From Thermoplasmata archaeon (GTDB lineage Archaea > Thermoplasmatota > Thermoplasmata > Thermoplasmatales > Thermoplasmataceae): a stretch of DNA of 8,053 nucleotides. The notes under the pieces are model-generated. The model had not been told where the DNA came from and searched no databases. It saw only the letters and a program-made list of their open reading frames with translations. Location of the stretch: the NCBI GenBank assembly GCA_021797055.1, contig JAKAAI010000080.1, forward strand, positions 1 through 8,053, read 5' to 3'. Positions 6,948 through 8,053 of this stretch are shown in pieces (the stretch's first letter is position 1; each line of letters begins with the position of its first letter). The position numbers and the translations under genes are program-made.

Positions 6948-7872
6948 TCAGGCCACCTCTGCAAACTCTTGTTTCTTTAATTGCAAATTCAATACCATTT
7001 TTCTTCAATACCTTTTCAGCGGATTTTTGTATGCCTGCAACATCGAAATTAGTGTCAACTATGCATAATACAGATGGTCCTCCACCGCTGATTGCAACAC
7101 CAAGGGCTCCGGACAATAGGAGTTCTCTCTTTAAATCAGGATAGAACGTATATATTTTCGATCTTGCAGCTTCAACGATGTTGTCACACATACCCTCCGA
7201 TATCATTTCTGAATCATAGTTTGTTAAACCATGGAGAAGGAGTGCGAGATTTCTTGAGTTTTCATATGAATCTGACAGACTTACACTATGTGGCAAAATG
7301 GAGCGGTTATGTTTTGTCTTGTTTATTTCTCTGGATCTTATCAGTATTATTATGAATTTTAGATCCCGATGTATCTTTAAAGAATGAAATTTCAGTGGGT
7401 TAATTGACTTTATAATTATGAACCCTCCGAAAAGTGAAGCGAGAACATTGTCAGGATGCTTCGATCCAGAAATAAACTCCTCTCCCAAAAGGGAATAATT
7501 CACTAAATCTCCAGGTGACAACATGAGATCATAATAATCATTCAATAAGATTGCAGCAGCAACGCTTGAAGCCCCACTGCTCCCAAGACCAGAGCTCCAT
7601 GGAATATCCCCCTCAGTTATTAAAGTGACATTATCGCTGATATTATGATCAGAAAGTATTCTTCTTGCAACAACTATAGAAGGGGATTCATTTATTGGTT
7701 TGTTGTGATTATCGATAACCCTGATAATTCCACTCCCAGGCCTATTATCAAGTCGAATAGATGTAGTTTCATGATACGCATCGAGTGCTATTGATAGTAC
7801 ATCGAAACCAGGCCCTAGGTTGGCTGAAGACGAGCATGCGGTGGCAAGATTCACATTCCGGCTGATTAACAC
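6931..7872 (-). CDS. thrB: Homoserine kinase (GHMP family)
   Basis: Phosphorylates homoserine with ATP to O-phosphohomoserine, the substrate of threonine synthase and, in plants, of cystathionine gamma-synthase. The 313-residue product has the three GHMP-kinase motifs: SANLGPGFDVLSIAL (16-30), the phosphate-binding PWSSGLGSSGASS (91-103), and AISGGGPSVL (260-269). It also carries the SKHPDNV element (137-143), a homoserine-kinase hallmark at the substrate site. Length is normal for the family. The GTG start at 7872 is chosen because no ATG is available, the following residues lead straight into the first strand and the SANLGPGFD motif, and a TATA box lies about 21 bp upstream with no clear SD site, consistent with a leaderless first gene of the operon. 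Its 3' end overlaps the downstream PLP-enzyme gene by 17 nt. Confidence 0.93.
   Translation of the reverse strand: MLISRNVNLATACSSSANLGPGFDVLSIALDAYHETTSIRLDNRPGSGIIRVIDNHNKPINESPSIVVARRILSDHNISDNVTLITEGDIPWSSGLGSSGASSVAAAILLNDYYDLMLSPGDLVNYSLLGEEFISGSKHPDNVLASLFGGFIIIKSINPLKFHSLKIHRDLKFIIILIRSREINKTKHNRSILPHSVSLSDSYENSRNLALLLHGLTNYDSEMISEGMCDNIVEAARSKIYTFYPDLKRELLLSGALGVAISGGGPSVLCIVDTNFDVAGIQKSAEKVLKKNGIEFAIKETRVCRGGLNERRN
6953..6960 (-). promoter_or_regulatory. Shine-Dalgarno site for the PLP-enzyme gene
   Basis: AGAGGTGG on the minus strand, 5 nt before the ATG at 6947, embedded in the last codons of homoserine kinase. It supports translational coupling of the overlapping pair. Confidence 0.65.
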
Positions 7873-7885
7873 TGTATATTTTTCC

Positions 7886-7898
7886 TTTTATTAATAAG
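7886..7898 (-). promoter_or_regulatory. TATA box of the homoserine kinase operon
   Basis: The minus strand reads CTTATTAATAAAA, an AT-rich TATA element centred about 21 bp from the GTG at 7872, so transcription should begin at or very near the start codon. The next bases upstream (BRE side) form the inverted repeat at 7899-7917. Confidence 0.55.
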
Positions 7899-7917
7899 GT
7901 ATTACCTGAGATAATAC
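7899..7917. promoter_or_regulatory. Operator-like inverted repeat next to the operon TATA box
   Basis: A perfect dyad with 6-bp arms and a 7-bp spacer: GTATTA-CCTGAGA-TAATAC. It directly abuts the TATA box of the homoserine kinase operon on its BRE side, where a bound protein could block or help TBP/TFB. A further copy of one arm (TAATACC, 7962-7968) lies beside the TATA box of the divergent plus-strand gene. The regulator is unknown, and small dyads of this size also arise by chance in AT-rich DNA. Confidence 0.4.
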
Positions 7918-7968
7918 AAACACGATTGACCTGCTCCAGGGATTCCGGATAATAGGGCAATTAATACC

Positions 7969-7978
7969 ATAAATATTA
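7969..7978 (+). promoter_or_regulatory. TATA box of the right-edge plus-strand gene
   Basis: ATAAATATTA is centred about 30 bp before the ATG at 8004, fitting a leaderless or nearly leaderless archaeal transcript. It is preceded directly by TAATACC, which matches one arm of the dyad near the opposite promoter. Confidence 0.5.
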
Positions 7979-8003
7979 TTAGTTTTAATCAATTTGACAT
8001 TTA

Positions 8004-8053
8004 ATGGCAACCATTACAGATAATGAATATAGTTTTTTTTCTGCCATTGATGA
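8004..8053 (+). CDS. Partial gene, N-terminus of an unrecognised protein
   Basis: An ATG at 8004 opens a frame that runs off the right edge; the visible product is MATITDNEYSFFSAID. No SD site precedes it, but a TATA box sits about 30 bp upstream, as for a leaderless gene. It is divergent from the homoserine kinase operon across a 131-bp gap. Sixteen residues do not identify a family; the polar start suggests a soluble cytosolic protein. Confidence 0.45.
   Translation, partial: MATITDNEYSFFSAID

Noticed and set aside
7769..7960. Minus-strand 63-residue frame covering the homoserine kinase start.
   Set aside because: It overlaps the start of homoserine kinase in another frame and runs across its promoter; it shows no motif.

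Overview
The window looks like a piece of an archaeal chromosome, most likely from the Thermoplasmata (Thermoplasma/Ferroplasma/Cuniculiplasma-like). This is inferred from AT-rich TATA boxes about 20-30 bp before start codons with almost no leader, internal operon genes preceded by GGAGG/AGGTGA-type Shine-Dalgarno (SD) sites, heavy use of AGG/AGA/ATA codons, frequent TTG and GTG starts, and archaeal-looking amino-acid enzymes. No 16S or other phylogenetic marker is present, so the lineage is a moderate-confidence guess.

Layout. Positions 1-69 (minus) hold the first 23 codons of a gene that runs off the left edge; its start looks membrane-embedded. Positions 70 to about 396 are intergenic with no convincing gene. 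Two overlapping plus-strand genes (about 397/454-2142 and about 2117-3904) encode the two halves of a heterodimeric ABC exporter. They end one base from the end of a convergent minus-strand operon, transcribed from right to left: homoserine kinase (7872-6931), a cystathionine gamma-synthase-family PLP enzyme (6947-5814), aspartate-semialdehyde dehydrogenase (5810-4803) and a short aspartate kinase (4802-3906). The 131-bp gap 7873-8003 is a divergent promoter region with an operator-like dyad. A plus-strand gene begins at 8004 and runs off the right edge.

How the genes work together. Aspartate kinase and the semialdehyde dehydrogenase convert aspartate to aspartate semialdehyde. Homoserine kinase makes O-phosphohomoserine after a homoserine dehydrogenase step that is not encoded here. 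The PLP enzyme sits right behind the kinase with overlapping reading frames, so it probably uses O-phosphohomoserine to make cystathionine or homocysteine on the way to methionine. Threonine synthase and homoserine dehydrogenase are absent from the window. The ABC exporter shows the split typical of heterodimeric exporters: the first subunit has degenerate ATP-site residues and the second has intact catalytic residues. Its substrate cannot be read from the sequence and nothing ties it to the amino-acid operon.

The points most worth a second look are an aspartate kinase with no ACT regulatory domain, the kinase/PLP-enzyme pairing with an altered active-site Tyr motif, the dyad in the divergent promoter, and the non-canonical or displaced starts of both ABC genes. 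I do not see a clearly new defence, mobile or RNA-guided system here.
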